Positions 1 through 6,585 of a stretch of DNA of 6,810 nucleotides are shown here, in pieces (position 1 is the first letter of the stretch; each line of letters opens with the position of its first letter). The position numbers and the translations under genes were made by a program. The notes under the pieces were generated by a model. It had not been told where the DNA came from. It did not search any database and saw nothing but the letters and a program-made list of their open reading frames with translations. The stretch is from B21-G16 sp003644825 [NCBI: Candidatus Zhuqueibacterota bacterium] (GTDB lineage: Bacteria; SM23-31; B21-G16), in the NCBI GenBank assembly GCA_003644825.1, contig QNDJ01000087.1:1-6810 (forward strand), read 5' to 3'.

Positions 1-25
1 GAAGAGAGATAATTGTATATAAAAG

Positions 26-30
26 AAGGA
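26..30 (+). promoter_or_regulatory. Ribosome binding site of the aldolase gene
   Basis: AAGGA with a 6-nt spacer to ATG at 37. It decides the start: the in-frame TTG at 13 lies upstream of this site and has no purine-rich element at a useful distance within the visible sequence. Confidence 0.7.
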
Positions 31-36
31 AGTATT

Positions 37-684
37 ATGTTTACAAAAGAGGAAACATTAAAAGAGATAAAGAAGAGTGGAATTGTTGCTGTTATCAGGA
101 TGGCTGATATAGAAAAACTTATTGAAACTGTAAAAGCAATCAGAAAAGGTGGAGTAAGGTGTATTGAAATTGCTATGACGACCCCAGATGCTATTAATAT
201 GATAAAGGAAATTACAGATGATGAAAGCAGTGATATTATTACAGGTGCTGGAACAGTCCTCGATTCTGAAACTGCACGGGCTGCCATTCTCGCTGGCGCT
301 GAATACATTGTCAGTCCTGTTCTGAATATTGAATTGATTAAATTATGTAAAAGATATAACAAAACTGTTATTCCCGGTGCTTTTACACCTACTGAGATTC
401 TGATAGCCTGGGAACAGGGTGCGGATATTGTAAAAGTTTTTCCAGCAAGGGCAGTAGGACCCAAATATTTCGGTGATATTAAAGCCCCCTTGCCTCAGGT
501 TGAATTGATGCCAACCGGAGGTATTAGTATTGAAAACGCTGCTGATTATATAAAGGCTGGAGCTTGTGCTGTTGCAATCGGGTCTGCTCTTCTCGATAAA
601 AAAGCAATAGCAGAACAGAATTACTATATTCTTACTGAAAAAGCTGAAAAGCTGGTTGAAAGTATAAAACAGGTAAAAAGATAA
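37..684 (+). CDS. eda: KDPG/KHG-type aldolase (2-dehydro-3-deoxy-phosphogluconate aldolase family)
   Basis: Class I cytosolic aldolase that cleaves 2-keto-3-deoxy-6-phosphogluconate to pyruvate and glyceraldehyde-3-phosphate (Entner-Doudoroff pathway, uronate breakdown). Many homologues also act on 4-hydroxy-2-oxoglutarate. The 215-residue product has the usual length for this single (beta/alpha)8-barrel family. Visible landmarks are the general-base Glu44 in the CIEIAMTTP segment, GAGTV with Thr73, PGAFTP at 113-118, the Schiff-base Lys133 in VKVFPA, and the phosphate-binding PTGGI at 159-163. Lys133 and Thr73 fall at the E. coli Eda numbering. The phosphate-contact Arg49 of E. coli Eda is replaced by Thr (MTTP), as in several other family members, so the exact sugar-acid substrate is open. 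ATG at 37 is chosen over the in-frame TTG at 13 because AAGGA at 26-30 lies 6 nt upstream. The frame GAA GAG AGA TAA at 1-12 could be the tail of an upstream gene in the same operon. Family is secure; substrate is less so. Confidence 0.93.
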   Translation: MFTKEETLKEIKKSGIVAVIRMADIEKLIETVKAIRKGGVRCIEIAMTTPDAINMIKEITDDESSDIITGAGTVLDSETARAAILAGAEYIVSPVLNIELIKLCKRYNKTVIPGAFTPTEILIAWEQGADIVKVFPARAVGPKYFGDIKAPLPQVELMPTGGISIENAADYIKAGACAVAIGSALLDKKAIAEQNYYILTEKAEKLVESIKQVKR

Positions 685-690
685 CCTGTT
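668..690 (+). terminator. Hairpin overlapping the aldolase stop codon, possible terminator
   Basis: AACAGGT (668-674) pairs perfectly with ACCTGTT (684-690) around a 9-nt A-rich loop, followed by ATTTAATTAAAG. The stem begins inside the last codons of the aldolase gene and spans its TAA at 682-684. The U-run after it is broken, so it may be a weak terminator or an mRNA-end stabiliser. The 684-690 arm can instead pair with a second AACAGGT copy at 752-758. Confidence 0.4.
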
Positions 691-717
691 ATTTAATTAA
701 AGTTTCATACCAAAAAT

Positions 718-770
718 ACTGGCGAAGCAATCCTGCTACTTAACAAAAAACAACAGGTTACCTCGCCAGT
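718..770. terminator. Bidirectional terminator-like inverted repeat between convergent genes
   Basis: ACTGGCGA (718-725) and TCGCCAGT (763-770) form a perfect 8-bp GC-rich stem. On the + strand the stem is followed by a TTTTA run (770-774). On the - strand it is followed by A then five T (717-712). This is what is expected between the convergent aldolase gene and the P5C dehydrogenase operon. The 37-nt interior is long for a simple terminator. It holds a further AGCA-atcc-TGCT hairpin (726-737) and a TAAC/GTTA pairing (741-744 with 757-760), so the whole could fold as a small branched structure. Confidence 0.55.
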
Positions 771-801
771 TTTATGAGTTTAATTACAACACTTTATGCT
801 A

Positions 802-2352
802 TTATTTGAATATTTCAGAAACTGCTTTTGCCTGTGTGAATAGAAGCAAATAATCTCTACCGCCGGCTTTTGAATCTGTTCCTGACATATTGAAACCACC
901 AAAAGGATGAACTCCAACAAGAGCTCCTGTGCATTTTCTATTGAAATATAAATTACCCACGTGCAGGTCTCTTCTTGCTTTCTCCAGATTAATCCTGTCC
1001 CTGGAATAGACAGAACCTGTTAAACCATATTCTGTTCCATTGGCAATTTCAAGAGCGTCATCAAAATCTTTTGCTTTGATAATAGCAAGAACAGGACCAA
1101 AAATTTCTTCCTGGGCAATTCTTGCATCAGGGGGAACATCCTTAAAGATGGTTGGCTGGATAAAAAATCCATTACCGGGTGCTTTATTACCCCCTATAAC
1201 AAGTTTTCCTTCCTTCTTTCCGACCTCAATCATTTCAAGAATTTTTTCATAAGCCCATTTATCTATAACGGGACCCATATAATTATTCTGGTCTTTAACT
1301 GGACCAACAGTAATATTTTTAGTTCTTTCAACAATTTTTTCAACCATCATATCATACACATCTTCAAGGATAATGGCTCTTGAGCATGCTGAACATTTCT
1401 GTCCCTGATAACCAAAAGCGGATGCCACTATTCCTCCAGCGGCATCATCAAAATCTGCGACCTTATCAACAATTATAAGGTCTTTGCCACCCATTTCAAG
1501 AATTACCCTTTTTATCCATATTTGTCCTTCAGATGTTTTAGCAGCAAGCTCATTTATTCTCAACCCGACCTCTTTTGAACCTGTAAAAGCAATGAATCTG
1601 GTTTTTGGATGGGATACAATTGAATCACCAATTTTTCCACCGGGACCCGGCAAAAAATTTACTACTCCTGGTGGTAAACACGCCTCATCAAGGATTTCCA
1701 TAAATTTTGCAGCAATGGTCGGTGCTGTGCTTGCAGGTTTCAAAACAACCGTGTTACCTGATACAAACGCAGCTGAAGTCATCCCAACAAGAATAGCAAG
1801 AGGAAAATTCCAGGGCGGTATTACGGCACCTGCACCCAGAGGAATATAATACAGTTCATTATCCTCGGTTTCTCTCCTTGTTAAAGGTTGTGGTAGCCCC
1901 AACCTGACCATTTCTCTGCCGTAAAACTCCAGAAAATCTATAGCTTCTGCAACATCAGCATCAGCTTCTATCCAGTTTTTACCCTCTTCCATTACCATCC
2001 AGGCGGCAAGCTCAATCCTGCGTCTTCTCATAATCTCTGCAGCTTTCCATAAATACCTTGCTCTTGTAAAAGGGTCAACATTCTTCCAGCTCTTGAATAA
2101 ATCGCTGGCAGCCTCAACAGCCTTATTAGCTGTTTCAATATCAGCTTTTTCAAATACTCCGACAATTTCATCTTTATTTGATGGGTTGATGGAATTAAAT
2201 GTCTCACCTGTTTTTACTTTTTCACCATTAATTACAATATCATAATGATTACCAAATTGGGAAGAAACGTAATCAAGGGCTTCTTCCATTTTTTTCCTAT
2301 TTTCTTCAACACTAAAGTCTATTAGTGGAGTGTTCTTAAATTCAACTTTCAT
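802..2352 (-). CDS. rocA: 1-pyrroline-5-carboxylate dehydrogenase (RocA-type, L-glutamate gamma-semialdehyde dehydrogenase)
   Basis: NAD-dependent aldehyde dehydrogenase oxidising L-glutamate-gamma-semialdehyde (from proline, ornithine or arginine breakdown) to glutamate in the cytosol. The 516-residue length matches the stand-alone RocA/PruA class of about 515 residues rather than the fused PutA enzymes. Aldehyde dehydrogenase landmarks in order: PWNFP at 180-184 with Asn182, FTGS at 256-259, LEMGGK with general-base Glu286, GQKC with catalytic Cys320, and EEIFGPV at 415-421. The C-terminal stretch from NRKCTGALVG through PFGGFNMSGTDSKAGG (about 471-498) is characteristic of P5C dehydrogenases. 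The extended N-terminal segment before the Rossmann domain also fits. The start is firm: ATG with AGGAGGTG upstream. It is the last gene of the minus-strand cluster, 54 nt after the CoA-transferase, and ends at the convergent terminator-like repeat. No proline dehydrogenase is present in the window, so the source of the semialdehyde is unknown. Neither catalytic residue is damaged. Confidence 0.95.
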   Translation of the reverse strand: MKVEFKNTPLIDFSVEENRKKMEEALDYVSSQFGNHYDIVINGEKVKTGETFNSINPSNKDEIVGVFEKADIETANKAVEAASDLFKSWKNVDPFTRARYLWKAAEIMRRRRIELAAWMVMEEGKNWIEADADVAEAIDFLEFYGREMVRLGLPQPLTRRETEDNELYYIPLGAGAVIPPWNFPLAILVGMTSAAFVSGNTVVLKPASTAPTIAAKFMEILDEACLPPGVVNFLPGPGGKIGDSIVSHPKTRFIAFTGSKEVGLRINELAAKTSEGQIWIKRVILEMGGKDLIIVDKVADFDDAAGGIVASAFGYQGQKCSACSRAIILEDVYDMMVEKIVERTKNITVGPVKDQNNYMGPVIDKWAYEKILEMIEVGKKEGKLVIGGNKAPGNGFFIQPTIFKDVPPDARIAQEEIFGPVLAIIKAKDFDDALEIANGTEYGLTGSVYSRDRINLEKARRDLHVGNLYFNRKCTGALVGVHPFGGFNMSGTDSKAGGRDYLLLFTQAKAVSEIFK

Positions 2353-2357
2353 TTATA

Positions 2358-2365
2358 CACCTCCT
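2358..2365 (-). promoter_or_regulatory. Strong Shine-Dalgarno of the P5C dehydrogenase gene
   Basis: AGGAGGTG on the minus strand, with 5 nt between its last base and the ATG at 2352. It is the most consensus-like ribosome binding site in the window, stronger than those of the other cluster genes, so this enzyme may be translated more heavily than its upstream neighbours. Confidence 0.8.
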
Positions 2366-2406
2366 GTTTTTTATTAATCAGTACTACAACTGTAATTAAC
2401 ATATAT

Positions 2407-3702
2407 CTACAAAAGTTTTCTTTCATAAGCACTCTTTTCGAGTTCTTCACGGAAATTCGGATGAGCAATATTAATCAACGATTTTGCTCTTTCCTTGATA
2501 CCTTTTCCATGAAGATGTGCAATACCATATTCTGTTACAATATAATGGACATCGGCTCTTGTTGTTACGACCCCTGCACCGACTTTCAATGTTGAAACTA
2601 TTCGAGATATTGTGCCATTCTTTGCAGTTGATGGTAATGCAATAATCGGTTTTCCCCCTTTAGAGCGTGCAGCACCTCTTATAAAATCCACCTGTCCACC
2701 AAAACCACTATAGATATGTGTGCCTATTGAATCAGAACAAACCTGACCGGTAAGGTCCACCTCAAGAGCAGAATTAATCGCTACCATCTTCTCATTTTGA
2801 CTTATTACAAAAGGGTCATTGGTATAATCAATAGGATGAAGCTCTATAAGGGGATTATTATCAACAAAATCAAACAATTTTCTTGTTCCCAGTAAAAAAC
2901 TTGCTACGATTTTTCCTCGATGAATAGTTTTTTTTTCATTTGTGATTACACCTGTTTCAACAAGTTCTATTATTCCATCGGAAAACATTTCCGTATGGAT
3001 TCCGAGGTCTTTTTTATTCTTCAAAAATAGTAATACAGCATCGGGGATTTCTCCGATTCCCATCTGAAGGGTAGAACCGTCATCAATTAAGCTGCTAATA
3101 TATTCGGCAATTTTCATACTTGTTTCATTGACCTTGCCAAAATTAATCTCATGAATTGGGTCATCAGTTTCAACAATATAATCAATTTTATTCAGGTTAA
3201 TAAAGCTGTCCCCCAGGGTTCTGGGCATATTAGGATTGATCTGAGCTATAACCTTTTTAGCAGAATCGGTTGCTGCTTTTGTAATATCAACGCCTGTTCC
3301 GTAACTGCAGAATCCGTGTTCATCCGGTGGAGAAACATGGATGAGAGAAATATCAATCGGAATCGCTCCGCTGTAAAATAACTGAGGTATCTCGTATAAG
3401 AAAATAGGAACATAATCTGCTCTTCCAGAGTTAACTGCTTCTCTTGTATTGGCACCTGTAAATAGAGAAATATGTTTAAAATTTTTCTGCAGTTCAGGTT
3501 TTACATAATCTGCAGTTCCAAGAGTTAAAAGATGAACTATTTTAACGTTCTCCAGCTTTCTTCCTCTTTCTATAAGTGCTTTTACAAGAATCTCAGGTTC
3601 GCAACACCCCGGATGAATATGAACCGTTTGATTAGACTCAATTATTTTAATTGCTTCTTCTGCAGTTGTTAATTTACTTTTGTATAATTCTAACCATCTC
3701 AT
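2407..3702 (-). CDS. Acetyl-CoA hydrolase/transferase family CoA-transferase (4-hydroxybutyrate or butyrate:acetate type)
   Basis: Moves coenzyme A between short-chain acids (acetate, butyrate, propionate, 4-hydroxybutyrate) through a glutamyl-CoA thioester; cytosolic. The 431-residue length fits the Cat2/AbfT/butyryl-CoA:acetate transferase branch. The catalytic glutamate is in LGIHTEMFSDG and is residue 238 from the ATG, the same number as in Clostridium aminobutyricum 4-hydroxybutyrate CoA-transferase. Other hallmarks are PPDEHGFCSYG near 125-135, QMGIGEIPDAV at 213-223, GFGGQVDF at 333-340 followed by a Gly-rich KGGKPIIALPST stretch, and TEYGIAHLHG at 390-399. ATG at 3702 is preferred, although TTG at 3705 has a better spacer (7 versus 10 nt) from AGGA at 3713-3716. 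It lies 12 nt after alanine dehydrogenase, whose TAG stop overlaps the AGGA, so the two are probably translationally coupled. The natural acid pair cannot be fixed from sequence alone. No 4-hydroxybutyrate dehydrogenase or dehydratase is visible here. Confidence 0.88.
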   Translation of the reverse strand: MRWLELYKSKLTTAEEAIKIIESNQTVHIHPGCCEPEILVKALIERGRKLENVKIVHLLTLGTADYVKPELQKNFKHISLFTGANTREAVNSGRADYVPIFLYEIPQLFYSGAIPIDISLIHVSPPDEHGFCSYGTGVDITKAATDSAKKVIAQINPNMPRTLGDSFINLNKIDYIVETDDPIHEINFGKVNETSMKIAEYISSLIDDGSTLQMGIGEIPDAVLLFLKNKKDLGIHTEMFSDGIIELVETGVITNEKKTIHRGKIVASFLLGTRKLFDFVDNNPLIELHPIDYTNDPFVISQNEKMVAINSALEVDLTGQVCSDSIGTHIYSGFGGQVDFIRGAARSKGGKPIIALPSTAKNGTISRIVSTLKVGAGVVTTRADVHYIVTEYGIAHLHGKGIKERAKSLINIAHPNFREELEKSAYERKLL

Positions 3703-3714
3703 CAATAAATTTTC

Positions 3715-4827
3715 CTATAGATTCGACAAATCAAGATATTCCAGACCGAATATTCCACTTAATCTCTGGTTTGTGCATTTCCCTTTATACGTATAAACGC
3801 CTCTCAACAAAGAACTATCTATTTTTATACATTCTTCAACCCCTTTTTCAGCTATTGAATAAATATATTTTTTCGATGTATTTGTCAGAGCATAGGTTGA
3901 AGTTCTTGGCACCAGGGACGGTATGTTTGGCACACAATAATGAATAACACCTTCCTTAATATAAGTTGGGTGCGAAATTGTTGTGGGTCTGCTTGTTTCA
4001 ATACAACCACCCTGGTCTATTGAAACATCGATTATTACTGAACCTTTTTTCATAAGTTTTAGCATATCGGCTGTAACTATATTAGGAGTTATATCTCCAG
4101 GGACAAGAACAGCTCCAATTAGAACATCAATTAAGGGTAATATATTTAAAAGGTTATACCTGTTAGACATAACAGTTCTAACCATTTTATTGAAGGTATT
4201 TTCAACTGTTCTTAGTTTTTTAATGTCAATATCCATTATATAAACATTGGCACCCATTCCCAGAGCCGTTCTTGCTGCACACGTTCCTACTACACCGGCA
4301 CCTATGATTAATATATTGGCAGGGTGAACTCCAGGAACACTTCCAATCATTATACCTCTACCTTTATTTGGAGCCTCCAGTAAATATCCGGCAATCTGAA
4401 TAGCCATCTGACCAGAAATTTCACTCATCGTTGTTAAAATCGGTAGTTCTCCGCTATCCTCTTCTATAATTTCATATCCAATAGCAGTTACTTCTTTAGA
4501 TAGTAAACCTTCTATTATTTCTCTTGACCTTGTTACAAGATGTAAAAAAGACAAAATAATTTGTCCTTTATAAATCATTTGCAGTTCTTTTTTAGTTATT
4601 GAGGCAACTTTAATTATCATATCGGATCTTCCAAAAACCTCCTCAGCAGAATACTGGATTATTGCACCTGCCTTTATAAACTCTTCATCAGAAAAATGAC
4701 TACCGGTACCAGCACCTTTTTCAAAATATACAGTATTACCTTGTTCAACAAGATGATGTACTTTACCTGGAGTTAACCCGACCCTTCTTTCACCCTTATC
4801 AAATTCATTAATAATTCCTATATTCAT
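3715..4827 (-). CDS. ald: Alanine dehydrogenase
   Basis: NAD-dependent enzyme interconverting L-alanine with pyruvate and ammonium. It can degrade alanine or, in fermenters, make alanine as a sink for reducing power. The 370-residue length is exactly usual for Ald and much shorter than a transhydrogenase alpha subunit with membrane segments. Key residues are present: substrate-binding Arg15 in ERRVGLTP, Lys73 in MIIKVAS, catalytic His96 in SFLHL, the NAD-binding GAGVVG at 176-181 with Asp199 after the second strand, and catalytic Asp271 in VSIDQGG, followed by the SRPTT and VPRTSTYALTN signatures. Some family segments diverge, for example NIPSLVPRTS where a Met-Pro-Gly/Ala-type sequence is common. 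The C-terminal 30 residues are less typical, but the enzyme looks intact. The ATG has only a weak AGG about 8 nt upstream. The gene sits 35 nt after glgC and 12 nt before the CoA-transferase. Confidence 0.94.
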   Translation of the reverse strand: MNIGIINEFDKGERRVGLTPGKVHHLVEQGNTVYFEKGAGTGSHFSDEEFIKAGAIIQYSAEEVFGRSDMIIKVASITKKELQMIYKGQIILSFLHLVTRSREIIEGLLSKEVTAIGYEIIEEDSGELPILTTMSEISGQMAIQIAGYLLEAPNKGRGIMIGSVPGVHPANILIIGAGVVGTCAARTALGMGANVYIMDIDIKKLRTVENTFNKMVRTVMSNRYNLLNILPLIDVLIGAVLVPGDITPNIVTADMLKLMKKGSVIIDVSIDQGGCIETSRPTTISHPTYIKEGVIHYCVPNIPSLVPRTSTYALTNTSKKYIYSIAEKGVEECIKIDSSLLRGVYTYKGKCTNQRLSGIFGLEYLDLSNL

Positions 4828-4862
4828 CTATTGAACCTGTATAATTAAATTTCTATAATAAC

Positions 4863-6074
4863 TTAATTTCCAAAATAACCCTCTGGAACAACTGTAATAC
4901 CACCGGGGCTTACTACGAACCTTTTTTTATCCTCTTCAGGGTCATACCCGATAGTATAACCTTCTGGAATGGATACATTTTCGTCTATTATTGTTTTTCT
5001 TATTCTGCAATTTCTTCCAATACTAACACCTGGCATTATTATTGATTCGTGAACTTCAGCGTAACTGTTAACCCGGACATTATAGGAAAGAACAGAACGA
5101 ATAACCTTACCGCCACTGATAATACATCCATTTGAAACAAGAGAATCATAAGCTGCTCCTCTTCTATCTTCATCATTAAAGACCGTCTTCGATGGTGGAT
5201 AAGGCTCCTGAAAAGTCCTAATTGGCCAGTTAATATCATACAAATTAAAAACAGGGTTAACATCTACTAAATCCATATTTGCCTGCCAGTAGCTGTCAAT
5301 TGTTCCAATATCTCTCCAGTAAGGCTTGTCTTTCTTGTTTTCATCTTCAAAAAAATACCCATATATACGATAATTTGAAGAAATCATCTGGGGAATTACA
5401 TTCTTTCCAAAGTCATGTTCAGTTTCCATTTTAGAATCCTTAATTAAACCCCTGATTAGAGGTTCTGTCTTAAAAATATAAACACCCATCGATACAAGAA
5501 TCTTTTCCCCGTTATACAAAAACGCATCCTTTACGTCGGGTTTTTCCTGGAATCCAGTAATTCTATTTTCATTATCAATTTTAATAATGCCAAACTGTTT
5601 TGAAAGTTCTGGTTCCATTTCAATACAGGAAATCGTTAAATCTGCATTTTTCTCAATATGAAAACTGAGCATTTTCAAATAGTTCATTTTATAGATATGG
5701 TCACCCGAAAGAATCAAAACGTTTTCTGGTTTCTCCTTCTCAAGAAGGTAAAGGTTCTGATAAATTGCATCAGCAGTACCTTGATACCATCTTTCAAAAC
5801 CTTTATGTTGAGGTGGAATAGTATCAATAAATTCTCCCATCTCCCGGCTAAAAACAGACCACCCTTTTTTTATATGTATATCAAGCGATAAAGACCTGTA
5901 TTGTGTGAGAACAAATATGCTTCTGATTCCCGAATTAATACAATTGGAAAGAGTAATATCTATTATTCTGTATATCCCACCAAAATATACTGAAGGTTTA
6001 GGATTTATTTTTGTAAGAGGATATAATCTTTCTCCTTTTCCTCCTGCAAGAATTATTGTTATGAACTTTCCCAT
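4863..6074 (-). CDS. glgC: Glucose-1-phosphate adenylyltransferase (ADP-glucose pyrophosphorylase)
   Basis: Makes ADP-glucose from ATP and glucose-1-phosphate, the committed step of bacterial glycogen synthesis; cytosolic homotetramer in characterised homologues. The 403 residues comprise an N-terminal nucleotidyltransferase domain (about 1-265) and a C-terminal left-handed beta-helix domain (about 310-395) with hexapeptide-like turns. Motifs in order: LAGGKGERLYPLT at 9-21 (pyrophosphorylase loop), YRIIDITLSNCINSG at 35-49, WYQGTADAIYQNL at 96-108, GDHIYKM with catalytic Asp125, FQEKP with the sugar-phosphate Lys178, DFGKNVIP at 221-228, and YWRDIGTIDSYWQANMDL at 252-269. ERLYPLT and the TADAIYQN box point to GlgC rather than RfbA or GlmU. 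ATG at 6074 is the only start available, because an in-frame stop lies five codons upstream. No clear Shine-Dalgarno precedes it. No other glycogen gene is present; its neighbours are amino-acid catabolic, which is unusual. Allosteric class cannot be judged. Confidence 0.95.
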   Translation of the reverse strand: MGKFITIILAGGKGERLYPLTKINPKPSVYFGGIYRIIDITLSNCINSGIRSIFVLTQYRSLSLDIHIKKGWSVFSREMGEFIDTIPPQHKGFERWYQGTADAIYQNLYLLEKEKPENVLILSGDHIYKMNYLKMLSFHIEKNADLTISCIEMEPELSKQFGIIKIDNENRITGFQEKPDVKDAFLYNGEKILVSMGVYIFKTEPLIRGLIKDSKMETEHDFGKNVIPQMISSNYRIYGYFFEDENKKDKPYWRDIGTIDSYWQANMDLVDVNPVFNLYDINWPIRTFQEPYPPSKTVFNDEDRRGAAYDSLVSNGCIISGGKVIRSVLSYNVRVNSYAEVHESIIMPGVSIGRNCRIRKTIIDENVSIPEGYTIGYDPEEDKKRFVVSPGGITVVPEGYFGN

Positions 6075-6076
6075 AT

Positions 6077-6082
6077 AGTATA
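6077..6082 (-). promoter_or_regulatory. Possible -10 box immediately upstream of glgC
   Basis: TATACT (one mismatch to TATAAT) lies 2 nt before the glgC ATG, where a Shine-Dalgarno would be expected and none is seen. A transcript from it would begin close to the start codon and be nearly leaderless. No convincing -35 box is found 16-18 nt upstream, only a T-rich run, and AT-rich DNA makes such hexamers common. Confidence 0.2.
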
Positions 6083-6153
6083 AATTTCAGGGTATCTAAA
6101 AAATTTCCTGACTCCAAATTTAATATATGACAATTTAATTTTAAAATACAGAT

Positions 6154-6540
6154 TTATTTAATATTATTAAATATCTTACTATTTTTATCTAATAAATTAT
6201 CAATGAGAATTTTCACTTTTTCAATATTAAAAGGTTTATAAATAACAGCATTAACAAACTTTCTTATTGTTTCTTCAGTTTCTCCTGTCTCATCGAAGTA
6301 AACATACATTATTACAACAGGTAAATTGGGTTTAACATTTTTTATATTCTGAAAAGTAGTTAAGGGGCAACCATTAGATATTTTCAGGTCTGAAAGCACA
6401 AGGTCAACATTTTCTCTATTAATTAATTCAAGCAGTTCTGTTTCACTTTTCACTGGAACAACATTGTAATATTCTCTCAAATAAAGTTCCATACTTTTTA
6501 AAAGTTCCTGGTCTCTATCAGCTACAATAATCTTTTTCAT
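6154..6540 (-). CDS. Stand-alone response-regulator receiver domain protein, atypical active site
   Basis: A single CheY-like receiver domain of 128 residues with no DNA-binding or enzymatic output domain, so it probably acts by protein contact or as a phosphorelay intermediate. The phospho-acceptor is Asp51 at the end of the VDLVLSD strand, and the conserved Lys102 is in VIYKPF. The acidic pocket is only partly kept: Asp8 is present, but the next position is Arg9 (ADRD instead of the usual DD or DE). The conserved Thr/Ser after the fourth beta-strand appears to be Tyr79 in PVVIMYVY. Such changes often lower or alter phosphorylation. ATG at 6540 is chosen over the in-frame TTG at 6576 because AGGAGA (6551-6556) lies 10 nt upstream and the likely transcription start is about 6575. 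It is the first gene of the minus-strand cluster, 79 nt before glgC. No histidine kinase is in the window, so the partner is unknown. Confidence 0.85.
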   Translation of the reverse strand: MKKIIVADRDQELLKSMELYLREYYNVVPVKSETELLELINRENVDLVLSDLKISNGCPLTTFQNIKNVKPNLPVVIMYVYFDETGETEETIRKFVNAVIYKPFNIEKVKILIDNLLDKNSKIFNNIK

Positions 6541-6550
6541 AAACCTATCT

Positions 6551-6556
6551 TCTCCT
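6551..6556 (-). promoter_or_regulatory. Shine-Dalgarno of the response-regulator gene
   Basis: AGGAGA, 10 nt from the ATG at 6540. It lies inside the alternative frame that would begin at TTG 6576 and so argues for the shorter 128-residue product. Confidence 0.65.
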
Positions 6557-6585
6557 ATAAAATGCTGGTTTATCAAAACTAAAAA

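Noticed and set aside
13-36. Longer N-terminus for the aldolase from TTG at 13
   Set aside because: The extra eight residues would cover the AAGGA site that serves the ATG at 37, and family members normally begin close to the KxGIVAVIR segment.
718-770. Metabolite riboswitch in the convergent intergenic region
   Set aside because: It lies downstream of both flanking genes rather than in a leader, and it does not match a riboswitch consensus I recognise.
1040-1849. Open frames on the + strand inside the P5C dehydrogenase gene (1040-1252, 1484-1849)
   Set aside because: They are antisense to a well-conserved gene with intact active-site motifs, match no family I know and have no ribosome binding sites; they are by-products of its codon use.
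3151-4243. Open frames opposite or overlapping the CoA-transferase and ald genes (3151-3381 +, 3246-3455 -, 3651-3947 +, 3983-4243 +)
   Set aside because: Each lies within or across confidently assigned genes in another frame and its translation shows no recognisable domain.
5039-5891. Open frames within glgC (5039-5263 -, 5658-5891 +)
   Set aside because: Shadows of the GlgC frame, which carries all expected motifs without interruption.
6541-6576. Longer N-terminus for the response regulator from TTG at 6576
   Set aside because: Receiver domains start a few residues before the acidic pocket, as with ATG 6540. The extension contains the Shine-Dalgarno and begins at about the predicted transcription start.
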